Translations under genes and position numbers: made by a program
In this document: positions 24,783 to 33,123 of the stretch, in pieces
Layout: each line of letters starts with the position of its first letter
Numbering within the stretch: position 1 is the stretch's first letter
Assembly (NCBI GenBank): GCA_018830325.1
Contig: JAHJSQ010000086.1
Coordinates: 1 to 50,548 of the forward strand
Direction: 5' to 3'
DNA from: Gammaproteobacteria bacterium
GTDB lineage: Bacteria; Pseudomonadota; Gammaproteobacteria; Methylococcales; Methylomonadaceae
Length of the DNA: 50,548 nt
Notes under the pieces: generated by a model
Database searches by the model: none
What the model saw: the letters and a program-made list of their open reading frames with translations, nothing else
Told to the model about the DNA's origin: nothing

Positions 24783-27152
24783 ATGAAACCGTTTCCCTTA
24801 TTAGCTTCAATGACAATCGTAGTGTTGGCCGCCTGTACGGCAGATTCCGCCGGGGTTAAGGAGCGCGCGGCGGATTTTGCGAAAGTAGAACAGATGCGCG
24901 ATGCTGATAAACTTTATATAGTGGATTGTCTCCTGCCCGGTCAAATTAGAAGAATGGGCCGGATGATGACCTTTTTAACGGCTAAGATTCCGATCAAGAC
25001 CACCGCGTTGGACTGCGAAATTCGAGGTGGCGATTATGTCGCATTCGATCGTTCGAATTATGCGACCGCTTTAAATTTATGGCTTCCTGCCGCACAAGAG
25101 GGAGATGCCGAAGCTCAGGCTTATGTTGGGGAAATTTTTCAAAAAGGGCTTGGAACTCAGCCCGATTATCAAAGCGCGGCGTTATGGTTTAAAAGAGCGG
25201 CCGAGCAGGGCAACAAGCGAGCGCAATTAAGTCTCGGTTATCTCTATGAAAAGGGGCTTGGTGTCGAGCAGGATTCCGCCGCAGCTATGCAATGGTATCA
25301 GAAAGCCTCAGGGCTCGACGAGAAAGATATACCCTATGCGGCAACTCTCCAGACTTCGCCGGATGAAGGCTTACTGGAAGAAATCAAATGGCTCAAAACC
25401 GAGCTCAACAATAGTCGAAACGAAGCAAGTCGCTTATCGGACGAACTCGCGAAAACACAGCGTCAATTACAGGAAAGCCAACAAAAACTGCAACGCTACC
25501 TAGACGAACGTAACAATACCCAGTCGAAACTAGATGCGGCTATCGGCCGCGGCGACAATGCCGCAATCCCCGGTTTAAAGCGTAAATTGCAAGATGCGGA
25601 ACGGGAATTATCGGCTTACACGGCTCAGATCGGCAATCTTGAAAAGCAGTATCGTCAAGAAGTCGACCAACTCAACAGCAAATTGAAGGAAACTGAAAAA
25701 CGGGCCAACCAAATCTATAGCCAACTCAAAAAACAAAAGACCGAAACCGGCGAAATCCAGCTTAAATTAGTCAACGCCGAGGCGCAATTAGCAAAAACCG
25801 AGCAAGAATTGTTGTCGGCCAAGAGTCCCGTATCGGCCACTCCGGCGGCGGACGATACGCAAAAATTGGATGTAATCGAGCGCAAACACAAGGATGCTCT
25901 GCAGAAAATTCAAAAGGACTTACAAGAAAAAGAAAACCGTGAACGGCTTATGGCCGATCAAATTGCCAGACTCGAAGCAGAGAAGGAAAGATACGAACAA
26001 GAAATCCAACAATTACAAAAATCCTCGATGACTGTTGCAGCAGCGCAAAAACCCGTCATCGAAATTATCGATCCGCCATTCGTGCGGGTCCGCGGAGTGC
26101 CGACTGTAACGCTGCGTTCCATCGTCAAAGAAAGGGAAATCATCGGTAAAGCCAGTTCGCCGGTGGGTATATTATCGGTGTTGATCAACGATGTAAAAAG
26201 TCGTCTCGACGAACGGGGCCTTTTTAACAGCAGCATAGCCATTACCGCTCAAGAAACACCGGTTAGAATCGTCGCGGTCGATAAAAACGGTGCGCGCGAA
26301 AGCCTCGAATTCAAAATGACCTTGGAAGGCCCGATAAGCGATAGTCAACGCGGTAAAGAAGACATTAATCGCTTGCAGACTGTCAGCCCATGGAAAGATT
26401 TGGATTTCGGCCATTATCATGCATTGATCATCGGCAACAACCGCTATCAGAAAATTCCGTCTCTCGATACGCCGGTTAACGATGCGCGAGCGGTCGACCG
26501 GGTTCTTCGCGAAAAATACGGATTTAAAACTAAATTATTGATCGACGCTAATCGTTATCAAATCTTGTCGGCGATGAATGAAATGCGGGCAAAGCTAACC
26601 GAAAAGGATAATTTGCTGATTTACTATGCCGGCCATGGCGAGTTGGATCAAGTCAACATGCGTGGGCATTGGTTGCCGGTCGATGCCGAAGCTGACAACA
26701 ACGCGAATTGGATATCTACCGTTTCGATCACCGATATTTTAAATGCGATGTCCGCAAAACACGTCATGGTCGTTGCCGATTCTTGTTACTCCGGTGCGAT
26801 GACCCGTTCTTCACTGGCGAGGCTGGATGCTGGCATGAGTTCTGAAAAGAAATCCGAATGGCTGAAAGCGATGCTCAAAGCCCGGTCCCGGACCGTAATG
26901 ACTTCAGGTGGATTGAAACCTGTCATGGACGGCGGCGGAGGCGAGCATTCGGTATTCGCAGCCTCCTTCATCAAAGCATTGGATCGCAACGTTTCTTTGC
27001 TCGAAGGCCAGGAATTGTACAGGAACGTATCGGCCAATATCGTAGCGATAGCAGCGAAGTACGGTATTGAGCAAGTTCCGCAATACGCGCCGGTAAATCA
27101 TGCGGGGCATGAGTCGGGAGAATTTTTCTTTGTGCCTAGTAATGGTAATTGA
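24783..27152 (+). CDS. Lipoprotein metacaspase with Sel1 repeats and coiled coil
   Basis: 789 residues. A lipobox (VVLAAC, Cys about 18) predicts a lipid-anchored envelope protein. Residues about 95-185 hold Sel1-like repeats (ALNLWLPAAQEGDAEAQAYV; AALWFKRAAEQGNKRAQLSL; YQKASG). Residues about 200-420 are a long Gln/Lys/Glu-rich coiled coil. A beta-rich linker (PPFVRVRGVPTV) precedes a peptidase C14 caspase domain from about 543: HYHALIIGNNRYQ, catalytic H618 in YYAGHGE and C668 in ADSCYSGAM. Both catalytic residues are present. It lies 100 bp before an autotransporter-domain gene, and a decayed partial copy of the same pair is inverted at 29.1-30.9 kb. Substrate unknown. Confidence 0.85.
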   Translation: MKPFPLLASMTIVVLAACTADSAGVKERAADFAKVEQMRDADKLYIVDCLLPGQIRRMGRMMTFLTAKIPIKTTALDCEIRGGDYVAFDRSNYATALNLWLPAAQEGDAEAQAYVGEIFQKGLGTQPDYQSAALWFKRAAEQGNKRAQLSLGYLYEKGLGVEQDSAAAMQWYQKASGLDEKDIPYAATLQTSPDEGLLEEIKWLKTELNNSRNEASRLSDELAKTQRQLQESQQKLQRYLDERNNTQSKLDAAIGRGDNAAIPGLKRKLQDAERELSAYTAQIGNLEKQYRQEVDQLNSKLKETEKRANQIYSQLKKQKTETGEIQLKLVNAEAQLAKTEQELLSAKSPVSATPAADDTQKLDVIERKHKDALQKIQKDLQEKENRERLMADQIARLEAEKERYEQEIQQLQKSSMTVAAAQKPVIEIIDPPFVRVRGVPTVTLRSIVKEREIIGKASSPVGILSVLINDVKSRLDERGLFNSSIAITAQETPVRIVAVDKNGARESLEFKMTLEGPISDSQRGKEDINRLQTVSPWKDLDFGHYHALIIGNNRYQKIPSLDTPVNDARAVDRVLREKYGFKTKLLIDANRYQILSAMNEMRAKLTEKDNLLIYYAGHGELDQVNMRGHWLPVDAEADNNANWISTVSITDILNAMSAKHVMVVADSCYSGAMTRSSLARLDAGMSSEKKSEWLKAMLKARSRTVMTSGGLKPVMDGGGGEHSVFAASFIKALDRNVSLLEGQELYRNVSANIVAIAAKYGIEQVPQYAPVNHAGHESGEFFFVPSNGN

Positions 27153-27252
27153 GGTTTCGGAGTTTTCATATTTTCCGAAATTTTGGTACTTACATTTATT
27201 GAATCCAAGAGTTATAAAACAAATTATTTTAATTTATTAATTAGGGGAAAAA

Positions 27253-28524
27253 ATGAAAGTCAATAATAAAATATTATTTTTTACATCGATAGGAACAATT
27301 TTATTGCCGGTTGGACAATCATATGCTCAGTCATATGTAGGAGCACTGAGTGAAAACCAAATTCAGGTACAGAATATGTTTTTACCAGGGGGCCCGTCTT
27401 GTAATTCAAGCGATGTTCAGTTCAGTAGTTATTGTAATGATGCATTAATAGTAAATGTACCTAATTCTCTCACCCAAATTTCATCAATGCAGACAGCTTC
27501 ACAAAGTATGAACGCATTAGCTATGAACAATGTTCAGCTATCATCGATCGGCGCACGAGTTGCCGCCGTAAGGGGAGGGCGTCAAGGTGGTGGCTTGAAT
27601 TTAAGCGGATTGTTGTTTGATGATATAAATAACCCGCTAGCTCTAGGGCAAACTAACAAAGCTGCGGCGGGCGATACCGGTTATGAAAGACTTGGTATAT
27701 TTGTTAACGGTAACATCGGATTCGGCGACAGACGAACAACTGCCAATGAACTCGGTTACAATCTCGATGAGCACGGGACAACTTTTGGCGCGGATTATCG
27801 AATTACCGATAATTTTCTCCTTGGTGCAGCGTTCGGATACAACAATTCAACTTCCCGGTATTTTAATAGTTTAGGAAGAAATGAAAATGACAGCTATACC
27901 GGCGCAATCTACGGGTCATTTTTTACCGAAAGCGGTTTTTTTATTGACGGAATTTTTTCCGGTAGCCATCTAGAGTATGACTCGATTAGAAATATTGCGG
28001 TCGCAAATACGAACGCTCAGGGAAATACCCAGGGTGATGAATTCAATGTAAGTATGAATACCGGCTATAACATGGCATTTGGTGGATTGACCTTGACTCC
28101 TCAAGTGCGAGTCGATTACACGACGACTCGGGTCGATGCCTTAACGGAAACGGGCGGAGCGGGTTTAGCTTTGCATATCGGTGGTCAAGAGTTTGAGTCG
28201 CTGCAAACCGCGGCCGGTTTACAGCTTTCTTATGCGCTGAGTTTGCCATGGGCCGTTATCGTGCCAAGTGCGAAAGCTGAGTACATTCATGAATTTGAAA
28301 ACGATAGTCGGCGAATTAATGCTCGTTTTGTAGCTGATCCCACTGCTCAGTTCTCAATAATTACCGATAATCCCGATAGAGACTACATTGTTATGAATGC
28401 AGGTATTTCGGCGCAATTCGCTTATGGTTTGTCGGCATTTGCCAATTACGATACGGTTCAAGCCCATTCCTTCGTTAATAACCATAACTTTAGCGGCGGT
28501 TTAAGATGGGCAGTATCTTTCTAG
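27253..28524 (+). CDS. Autotransporter beta-domain protein with short passenger
   Basis: 423 residues. A signal peptide (to about AQS, residue 26) is followed by a short passenger of about 115 residues, with SSIGARVAAVRGGRQGGGLN and LSGLLF at its end. A beta-barrel of the autotransporter type (about 150-423) ends in aromatic Phe (LRWAVSF), with strand pairs such as GIFVNGNIGFGDRRTT and SGFFIDGIFSGSH. The passenger is too short for a beta-helix, so this may be a surface barrel or adhesin-like protein. Good ribosome-binding site (AGGGG). A paralogue is encoded at 29086-30411 on the other strand. Confidence 0.85.
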   Translation: MKVNNKILFFTSIGTILLPVGQSYAQSYVGALSENQIQVQNMFLPGGPSCNSSDVQFSSYCNDALIVNVPNSLTQISSMQTASQSMNALAMNNVQLSSIGARVAAVRGGRQGGGLNLSGLLFDDINNPLALGQTNKAAAGDTGYERLGIFVNGNIGFGDRRTTANELGYNLDEHGTTFGADYRITDNFLLGAAFGYNNSTSRYFNSLGRNENDSYTGAIYGSFFTESGFFIDGIFSGSHLEYDSIRNIAVANTNAQGNTQGDEFNVSMNTGYNMAFGGLTLTPQVRVDYTTTRVDALTETGGAGLALHIGGQEFESLQTAAGLQLSYALSLPWAVIVPSAKAEYIHEFENDSRRINARFVADPTAQFSIITDNPDRDYIVMNAGISAQFAYGLSAFANYDTVQAHSFVNNHNFSGGLRWAVSF

Positions 28525-28560
28525 AAAATAGTATGATTTAGATTTTAGTCGTATCCGAGC

Positions 28561-28588
28561 CAATCAGGATTAGGAGTAATCCTGATTG
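28561..28588 (+). terminator. Terminator after the autotransporter gene
   Basis: CAATCAGGATTA/TAATCCTGATTG, a perfect 12-bp stem with a four-base loop, then TCTTT, 37 bp past the stop codon. Confidence 0.6.
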
Positions 28589-28598
28589 TCTTTATTAA

Positions 28599-28877
28599 GG
28601 CTATGTTCGCGTTAACAGTTGAAACAGTTCTCTTTCCTACTATACTCATCGCAGATCAAAATTCGGCGTCGGGGTGCCCGTCAAAGGACGCCGTAAATAC
28701 GTCCATGTAGGCTTGGCGGCGGCTTGCCCTGCCGCCGACACCAGTCAATCGAGCAACCGTACCCTCCTTTCAACCATTGGGACGATATTGAAAAAAGGAA
28801 AGCAATTCAGAGTTGTATCCTTGGGTTTCATGTTGGCTTTAAGTTCAAAAGTATCAACTATTAACGCGAACATAGCC
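28599..28877. mobile_element. MITE-like element A with 24-bp terminal inverted repeats
   Basis: The left end starts GGCTATGTTCGCGTTAACAG, and the right end is its near-perfect reverse complement (...TTAACGCGAACATAGCC), one mismatch over 24 bp. The 279-bp interior has no real gene and holds the GGCTTGGCGGCGGC...GCCGCCGACA core and CAATCGAGCAACCGTACCCT. An element with the same ends and core is at 40330-40643. Short open frames within are repeat-derived. No transposase is in the window, so this would be a non-autonomous element. Confidence 0.7.
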
Positions 28878-29022
28878 TTTTTTAAAATGTAATTAATACG
28901 AGTTAGATAGGCTTGAAGAAAATGCAACTAAACCGATATATTCAAAATACGGACTACGCGGTATATTTAACTTATTGATAATGTGCCATCTTGATCTGAG
29001 TATACTTTGATTGAATGGAATT

Positions 29023-29072
29023 GCATTAACCGAACAAACGGAATAATAAGTTTCCGCTTGTTCGGTTAATGC
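29023..29072. terminator. Long hairpin between convergent autotransporter genes
   Basis: GCATTAACCGAACAA / TTGTTCGGTTAATGC arms, extended by CGGA/TCCG with a mismatch, around an AT-rich loop. It begins 13 bp past the stop codon of the minus-strand autotransporter gene. Terminator role is inferred; there is no clear T tract. Confidence 0.5.
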
Positions 29073-29085
29073 ACCTATCGATATT

Positions 29086-30411
29086 TTAAAAGGGAACCTG
29101 CACTCTGACTCCGCCTGAAAAATTATGGTTGTTGACGAAGGAATGGGCTTGAACCGTATCGTAATTGACGAATGCAGAAATGCCGTGCATAAATTGAGCG
29201 GAAATTCCCGCGCTCATCACTATGTAATCTCGGTCCGGTTTATCGGTCTGAATGTTGAACCGAGTCTGCGTAGGATCTTGGATAAAAAACGCCTGGATAT
29301 TCCTTTGATCATTTTTGAATTCGTGAATATATTCGGCCCGCGCCATCGGCACGATGACGGCCCAAGGCAGACTGACCGCATAATTTAGCTGCAAGCCGGC
29401 AGCGGTCTGCATCGAATCGAAATCCTGTTCGTCTATATGTAGCGCCCAACCTAAACCGCCCCGTTCATTCAGCGCATCCACTTGGCTGCTCGTGTAGTCG
29501 ACGCGAACTTGAGGGGTAATCGTTAAGCCGCTGACGTTAAAGTTATAGCCAGTATTCATCGATACGTTGAATTCTCGACCGGAATTATCGCCTATAGCAT
29601 TGGTGTTGATATTATTACCAAAGTTATATTGAATACGTCTTCTGGTCGAGTAATCGATGTGGCTGCCGCTGAAAATACCGTCGATGAAAAAACCGTCTTC
29701 GGTATAAAACGAAGCGTATACCGCACCTGTATAGTTATCGGCCTCCATATCGCCCAAGTTATTCCTATATCTCGATGTTGCATTGTTATAACCAAACGCC
29801 ATACCCATCAGAAAGTTATCGGTAAACCGGTAGTCCATGCCAACGGTTCCGCCGTGCGTATCGAGATTGTAGCCGGCTTCGTTTACCGTAGTCCTCCGAT
29901 CGCCGAAGCCGATATTACCGTTGACGAAAACCCCGAGCCGTTCGTAGCTATCGTCGCCTGCAGCGCCTTTATTTTGATAATCGCCCCAATTCGCAAATTG
30001 GTTGGACGACACAGGATTACCGTTGCTGTCCATCATCAGGCCGCTAATATTCAAACCGCCGCCTTGTCTACCGCTTCTGATCGCACTAATGCGATTGCTC
30101 AAGAGTCCCAACTGAGTGCTGTTCATTTCCAACGAAATCGACTTTTGTGCAGCAGTTTGTTCGGACGTTACTTGGGTTAGAATGTTGTTAGGTATAATTC
30201 CATCATCTTCACCTACTAATTCATTACATCGATCTTGTAATTCTGTCCCTAAAAGAACACCTGACGGACAAATACTTAAAATTGTATTGCTTACAAAATC
30301 CCGGTTATCCTCGACCGCATAAACATCGCTGATTGAAATGCCACATAACAATGGTGCCGTTATTAAGGCCAGTCTTTTCGGATCACCGACCCGAAAGTTA
30401 TTTTTTTTCAT
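29086..30411 (-). CDS. Autotransporter beta-domain protein, paralogue
   Basis: About 441 residues from ATG 30411 (an in-frame GTG lies one codon earlier; GGGGGAG precedes both). Signal peptide ends near VYA. It parallels the protein at 27253 almost throughout: NRISAIRSGRQGGGLNISGL, VFVNGNIGFGDRRTTVNEAG, DGFFIDGIFSGSHIDYS, and the end NHNFSGGVRVQVPF. It differs by a small insert before the barrel (FANWGDYQNKGAAGDDS). Barrel end F-terminal as expected for BAM recognition. It is one half of an inverted duplication. Confidence 0.85.
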   Translation of the reverse strand: MKKNNFRVGDPKRLALITAPLLCGISISDVYAVEDNRDFVSNTILSICPSGVLLGTELQDRCNELVGEDDGIIPNNILTQVTSEQTAAQKSISLEMNSTQLGLLSNRISAIRSGRQGGGLNISGLMMDSNGNPVSSNQFANWGDYQNKGAAGDDSYERLGVFVNGNIGFGDRRTTVNEAGYNLDTHGGTVGMDYRFTDNFLMGMAFGYNNATSRYRNNLGDMEADNYTGAVYASFYTEDGFFIDGIFSGSHIDYSTRRRIQYNFGNNINTNAIGDNSGREFNVSMNTGYNFNVSGLTITPQVRVDYTSSQVDALNERGGLGWALHIDEQDFDSMQTAAGLQLNYAVSLPWAVIVPMARAEYIHEFKNDQRNIQAFFIQDPTQTRFNIQTDKPDRDYIVMSAGISAQFMHGISAFVNYDTVQAHSFVNNHNFSGGVRVQVPF

Positions 30412-30611
30412 CACTCCCCCTGTTCATTAAGAAATTTGAAAAATTAAAATTCTATCGACCATAATCATTTGATACAAGACTTATAGTGTTTTTTGTAATT
30501 ATTTTTTTAATAAATGCAAATATACAATTGATTTATAGATTAATTTATGCAATTTTCAAGTATACCGTATTCTTAGATGAAACTTTTTTAAGACAACATT
30601 CTTGATGAAAA

Positions 30612-30925
30612 ACCACTACTTCGGCACAAAGAAAAAATCCCCCGACTTATGCCCGCATGATTTACCGGCGCGTATTGCGGAACTTGCTCAATACCGTATT
30701 TCGCTGTTATCGCTACGATATTGGCCGATAAGTTGCTCTACAATTCCTGGCCTTCGAGCAAAGAAACGTTGCGATCCAAGGTTTTGATGAAGGAGGCTGC
30801 GAATACCGAATGCTCGCCTCCGTCGCCATCCATGACAGGTTTTATCCGCCTTAAGTCATTAAGGTCCGGGACCGGGCTTTGAGTATCGCTTTCAGCCATT
30901 CGGATTTATTTTCAGAATTCATGCC
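30612..30925 (-). pseudogene. Decayed copy of the metacaspase 3' end
   Basis: On the minus strand this is a close copy of 26838-27140, the last 100 codons of the lipoprotein metacaspase (GMNSENKSEWLKAILKARSR, then GEHSVFAASFIKTLDRNVSL in the shifted frames). It carries stops (TGACTTAAGG region, GAATTGTAG) and indels, and both catalytic residues lie outside the copied part. It sits 200 bp before the paralogous autotransporter gene in the same orientation, as the intact metacaspase does at 24.8-28.5 kb. Confidence 0.9.
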
Positions 30926-30945
30926 GGAATCATAGATGGTTAAAC

Positions 30946-31314
30946 CTAAGGATATAGTAAAATATTCAACAGCTTGTTGGATTGATCGTACACCTGTAAA
31001 TTTCGATTGAACCATTCGCCGTAAACGTATTTTTTGTTGCCTTTGCCGTCGAATAAATAGCCGGTGACGTCTCTTGTTCCGGTTTTTTTCACTATCAAAA
31101 AAACATATTGGTTATTCAAACTACCGTGCAACTCATGCCATTGATCTTTTTTAGTCTTGAGTTCCGGCTTAGTCATCGCTTTCGGTTTGATTGCCGGCGA
31201 TTCCGATTCGCTGAATGTGATCCCCGCCAATTGATTGGTTTGCGCAGAACCGTTAACGAGTATCAGGAGGGAACCGGCCATAATGACCCAAGCGCAGCGC
31301 CATGTGAATTTCAT
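30946..31314 (-). CDS. Small exported protein, last gene of the fibre-like cluster
   Basis: 122 residues with an N-terminal signal sequence (WVIMAGSLLILVNGSAQ). The mature part has a Lys/Pro-rich linker and then a small beta-rich domain (HELHGSLNNQYVFLIVKKTG; FDGKGNKKYVYGEWFNRNLQ). No known family recognised. Its ATG directly follows the TAA of the DUF2807 gene, so the two are in one transcript. An envelope location is inferred. Confidence 0.65.
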   Translation of the reverse strand: MKFTWRCAWVIMAGSLLILVNGSAQTNQLAGITFSESESPAIKPKAMTKPELKTKKDQWHELHGSLNNQYVFLIVKKTGTRDVTGYLFDGKGNKKYVYGEWFNRNLQVYDQSNKLLNILLYP

Positions 31315-32088
31315 TTAATCTCCCGGTTGCAGATCGCCGCTGCCGATTATGCGTTTTTCGATGTGTGCCGGATGCCCGTAGTAGATAATGTCGCCGCTAC
31401 CGATCAGATAGGCTTTCAATGTTTCCCGTGCAGTAACTGAAATATCCCCGGAACCCGATAACCGGATATCTGCCAACTTGCTGACCAATCCTTGTGCATT
31501 GATATCGCCGGCGCCATTGACGGTCACGCTGAAACGGTCGATCTGTCCGTCGGCGGTCACATTGCCGCTTCCGTTGAGCGTCAGAGCAAACGACTCTTGT
31601 CTGAGAGCGGTTAGGCGAATGTCGTCGGCTCCATGGAGAGCAAGCGAATCCAGACGCGGGCTCGTTATTTCGATCGTCAGCGGTAAATGTTGTTGATAGC
31701 TTTTTCGGCTGGCGATCGTCAAAACGCTACCGCTAACCGATGTTTCGATAATCGGAATCAAATTTCGGTCACCGATGATCTCGATACTTTGCGCCGGGCC
31801 GTTACGATAATTAAGGTCGATTCCGGCGGCAACATGGATAGCCCGGAACTTCTCGACGTCGCGGTGTTCTTTGCCTAAAACTCCGGAGCCTTGTTCGATA
31901 CGCGCATCGCTGCCGCCGTAAACGACACCGTCGATGATAATTTTGCCGGTCGTCGCTTGGCCTGCAACAGCATCGGTCGGTGAGGGTAATAAAACTGATA
32001 GGCCCAAGCTCAGACCGATAGTCAGAGATCGGCGGCCGGCCCTTTGTTCGGGCCGGAAATCGGTTGTTTGTTTTCCTTGCGTTGTCAT
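31315..32088 (-). CDS. DUF2807 (GIN domain) exported protein
   Basis: 257 residues. A Lys/Arg-rich start and hydrophobic segment (LTIGLSLGLSVLLPSPTDAV) act as the export signal. The rest is a right-handed parallel beta-helix-like domain with repeated GSGD/GAGD turns (LNGSGNVTADGQID, VNGAGDINAQG, LSGSGDISV, IGSGDIIYYG), the hallmark of DUF2807, known as putative autotransporter adhesin head domain. A surface or periplasmic scaffold role fits the cluster. It lies between the OmpA-like gene and the small exported protein on one strand. Confidence 0.82.
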   Translation of the reverse strand: MTTQGKQTTDFRPEQRAGRRSLTIGLSLGLSVLLPSPTDAVAGQATTGKIIIDGVVYGGSDARIEQGSGVLGKEHRDVEKFRAIHVAAGIDLNYRNGPAQSIEIIGDRNLIPIIETSVSGSVLTIASRKSYQQHLPLTIEITSPRLDSLALHGADDIRLTALRQESFALTLNGSGNVTADGQIDRFSVTVNGAGDINAQGLVSKLADIRLSGSGDISVTARETLKAYLIGSGDIIYYGHPAHIEKRIIGSGDLQPGD

Positions 32089-32130
32089 AGCGCGTCTCCT
32101 GATGACGAATCGAATAAAAAAGCCGCGTTG

Positions 32131-32721
32131 TTAATTCGCACTATAAAACTGAACTCTGCGATTAACCGCATCGAACGGGTCCCGGCCCGGAAGGGGTTTG
32201 GATTTTCCAAGTCCTTTGGTAGTCAATCTATTCGAAGAGACGCCGAAATTACGCGCTAAATAATTTCTTACGGATTGAGCTCTGCGTCTAGATAAATCCA
32301 GATTATAAGAGGCCGACCCGGCCGCATCGGTATGGCCTTCGATGATCAAACGTTTGTCGACAAAATCGGACATCGTCATCATTTTTCCGACTTCTTCCAA
32401 AAATGGAAGTGATTCGGGCAAAATTTCATCCGAGTTATAGGCGAATTTAATCGGCAAACCGATACTGGTTTTTTCCGCTTCGACTCGTTCGGCGGTGGCT
32501 AAATCGTCGGCCCGCTCATTCCTTTTGGGTTGGAAATTGATAGAACGCATTTTCATGGTTCCCGGAGTGCCGTTCGTTTGTCCTCCGAACAGAACTTTGC
32601 CCATTTCCTCGGCGCTGGGCGGAGCATCGTACATGCGTACTTGCTCTGCAGTAACGGTTTGGGCATATAAAGCGAGTAATAGAATGCCGCTGGCGGCGGT
32701 GATAGAGTGATGTGGTTTCAT
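32131..32721 (-). CDS. OmpA-family peptidoglycan-binding protein
   Basis: 196 residues. Signal peptide (SGILLLALYAQTVTAEQ), a spacer, then the OmpA C-terminal domain: IKFAYNSDEILPESLPFLEE, LIIEGHTDAAGSASYNLDLS and RRRAQSVRNYL. The Asp and Arg of the GHTDA...SRRRA motif that bind diaminopimelate are present. There is no N-terminal barrel, so it is a periplasmic anchor to the cell wall. In this cluster it may hold the export machine to the peptidoglycan. Confidence 0.85.
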   Translation of the reverse strand: MKPHHSITAASGILLLALYAQTVTAEQVRMYDAPPSAEEMGKVLFGGQTNGTPGTMKMRSINFQPKRNERADDLATAERVEAEKTSIGLPIKFAYNSDEILPESLPFLEEVGKMMTMSDFVDKRLIIEGHTDAAGSASYNLDLSRRRAQSVRNYLARNFGVSSNRLTTKGLGKSKPLPGRDPFDAVNRRVQFYSAN

Positions 32722-32810
32722 GGTACTAACCTCTTTAATTTTAAAACGAAATGTTTCGTGTCATTCATCAAACCGGTTCAAAAATAATTGCCGGAGGACT
32801 GAATAGTTCC

Positions 32811-33113
32811 TTATTTTTGTTCCCAACGGGTAACTTTGCCGTTTTTGTCGAAAAATACCACTTGAGTGGAGTATTCCCAGGCTTCGCCCCAATCTCCGGA
32901 AGTGGTGCCTGTACAGCTCCAGCAAGGCCTTCCCCAAGCCGCTTTAACTTGGTTTTGATCCATGCCCTTGACCAGATAGCCGGCTTTGATGACTTCGACC
33001 ATTTCCTTGTCCCACTCCGGATGTTCGGAAATCATTTCCTCGCGTCTGACCGGAGCATTTTCGCAGGCTTGTAAAATTAGGCCGGCGAGTAAGATTAATG
33101 TTAATTTTTTCAT
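32811..33113 (-). CDS. Small lipoprotein of the fibre-like cluster
   Basis: 100 residues from ATG 33113; an upstream in-frame ATG overlaps the next gene but would spoil the signal peptide. Lipobox LILQAC (Cys about 16). The mature sequence (GYLVKGMDQNQVKAAWGRPC, then TQVVFFDKNGKVTRWEQK) has the 'kGMt.eqV...wG.P' pattern of BamE/SmpA-like small lipoproteins, with an added WSCT. It lies ten bases downstream of the CsgG-like gene. By position and size it could do the accessory work of CsgE/CsgF, but there is no sequence similarity to those. Confidence 0.7.
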   Translation of the reverse strand: MKKLTLILLAGLILQACENAPVRREEMISEHPEWDKEMVEVIKAGYLVKGMDQNQVKAAWGRPCWSCTGTTSGDWGEAWEYSTQVVFFDKNGKVTRWEQK

Positions 33114-33123
33114 AATGCTTACC

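Noticed and set aside
28674-28892. 72-codon open frame
   Set aside because: It lies wholly inside MITE-like element A and matches the frame at 40422-40616 in element B only because the DNA repeat is shared.
29629-30180. 183-codon plus-strand open frame
   Set aside because: It is antisense to the autotransporter gene, which has a signal peptide, barrel motifs and a close paralogue.
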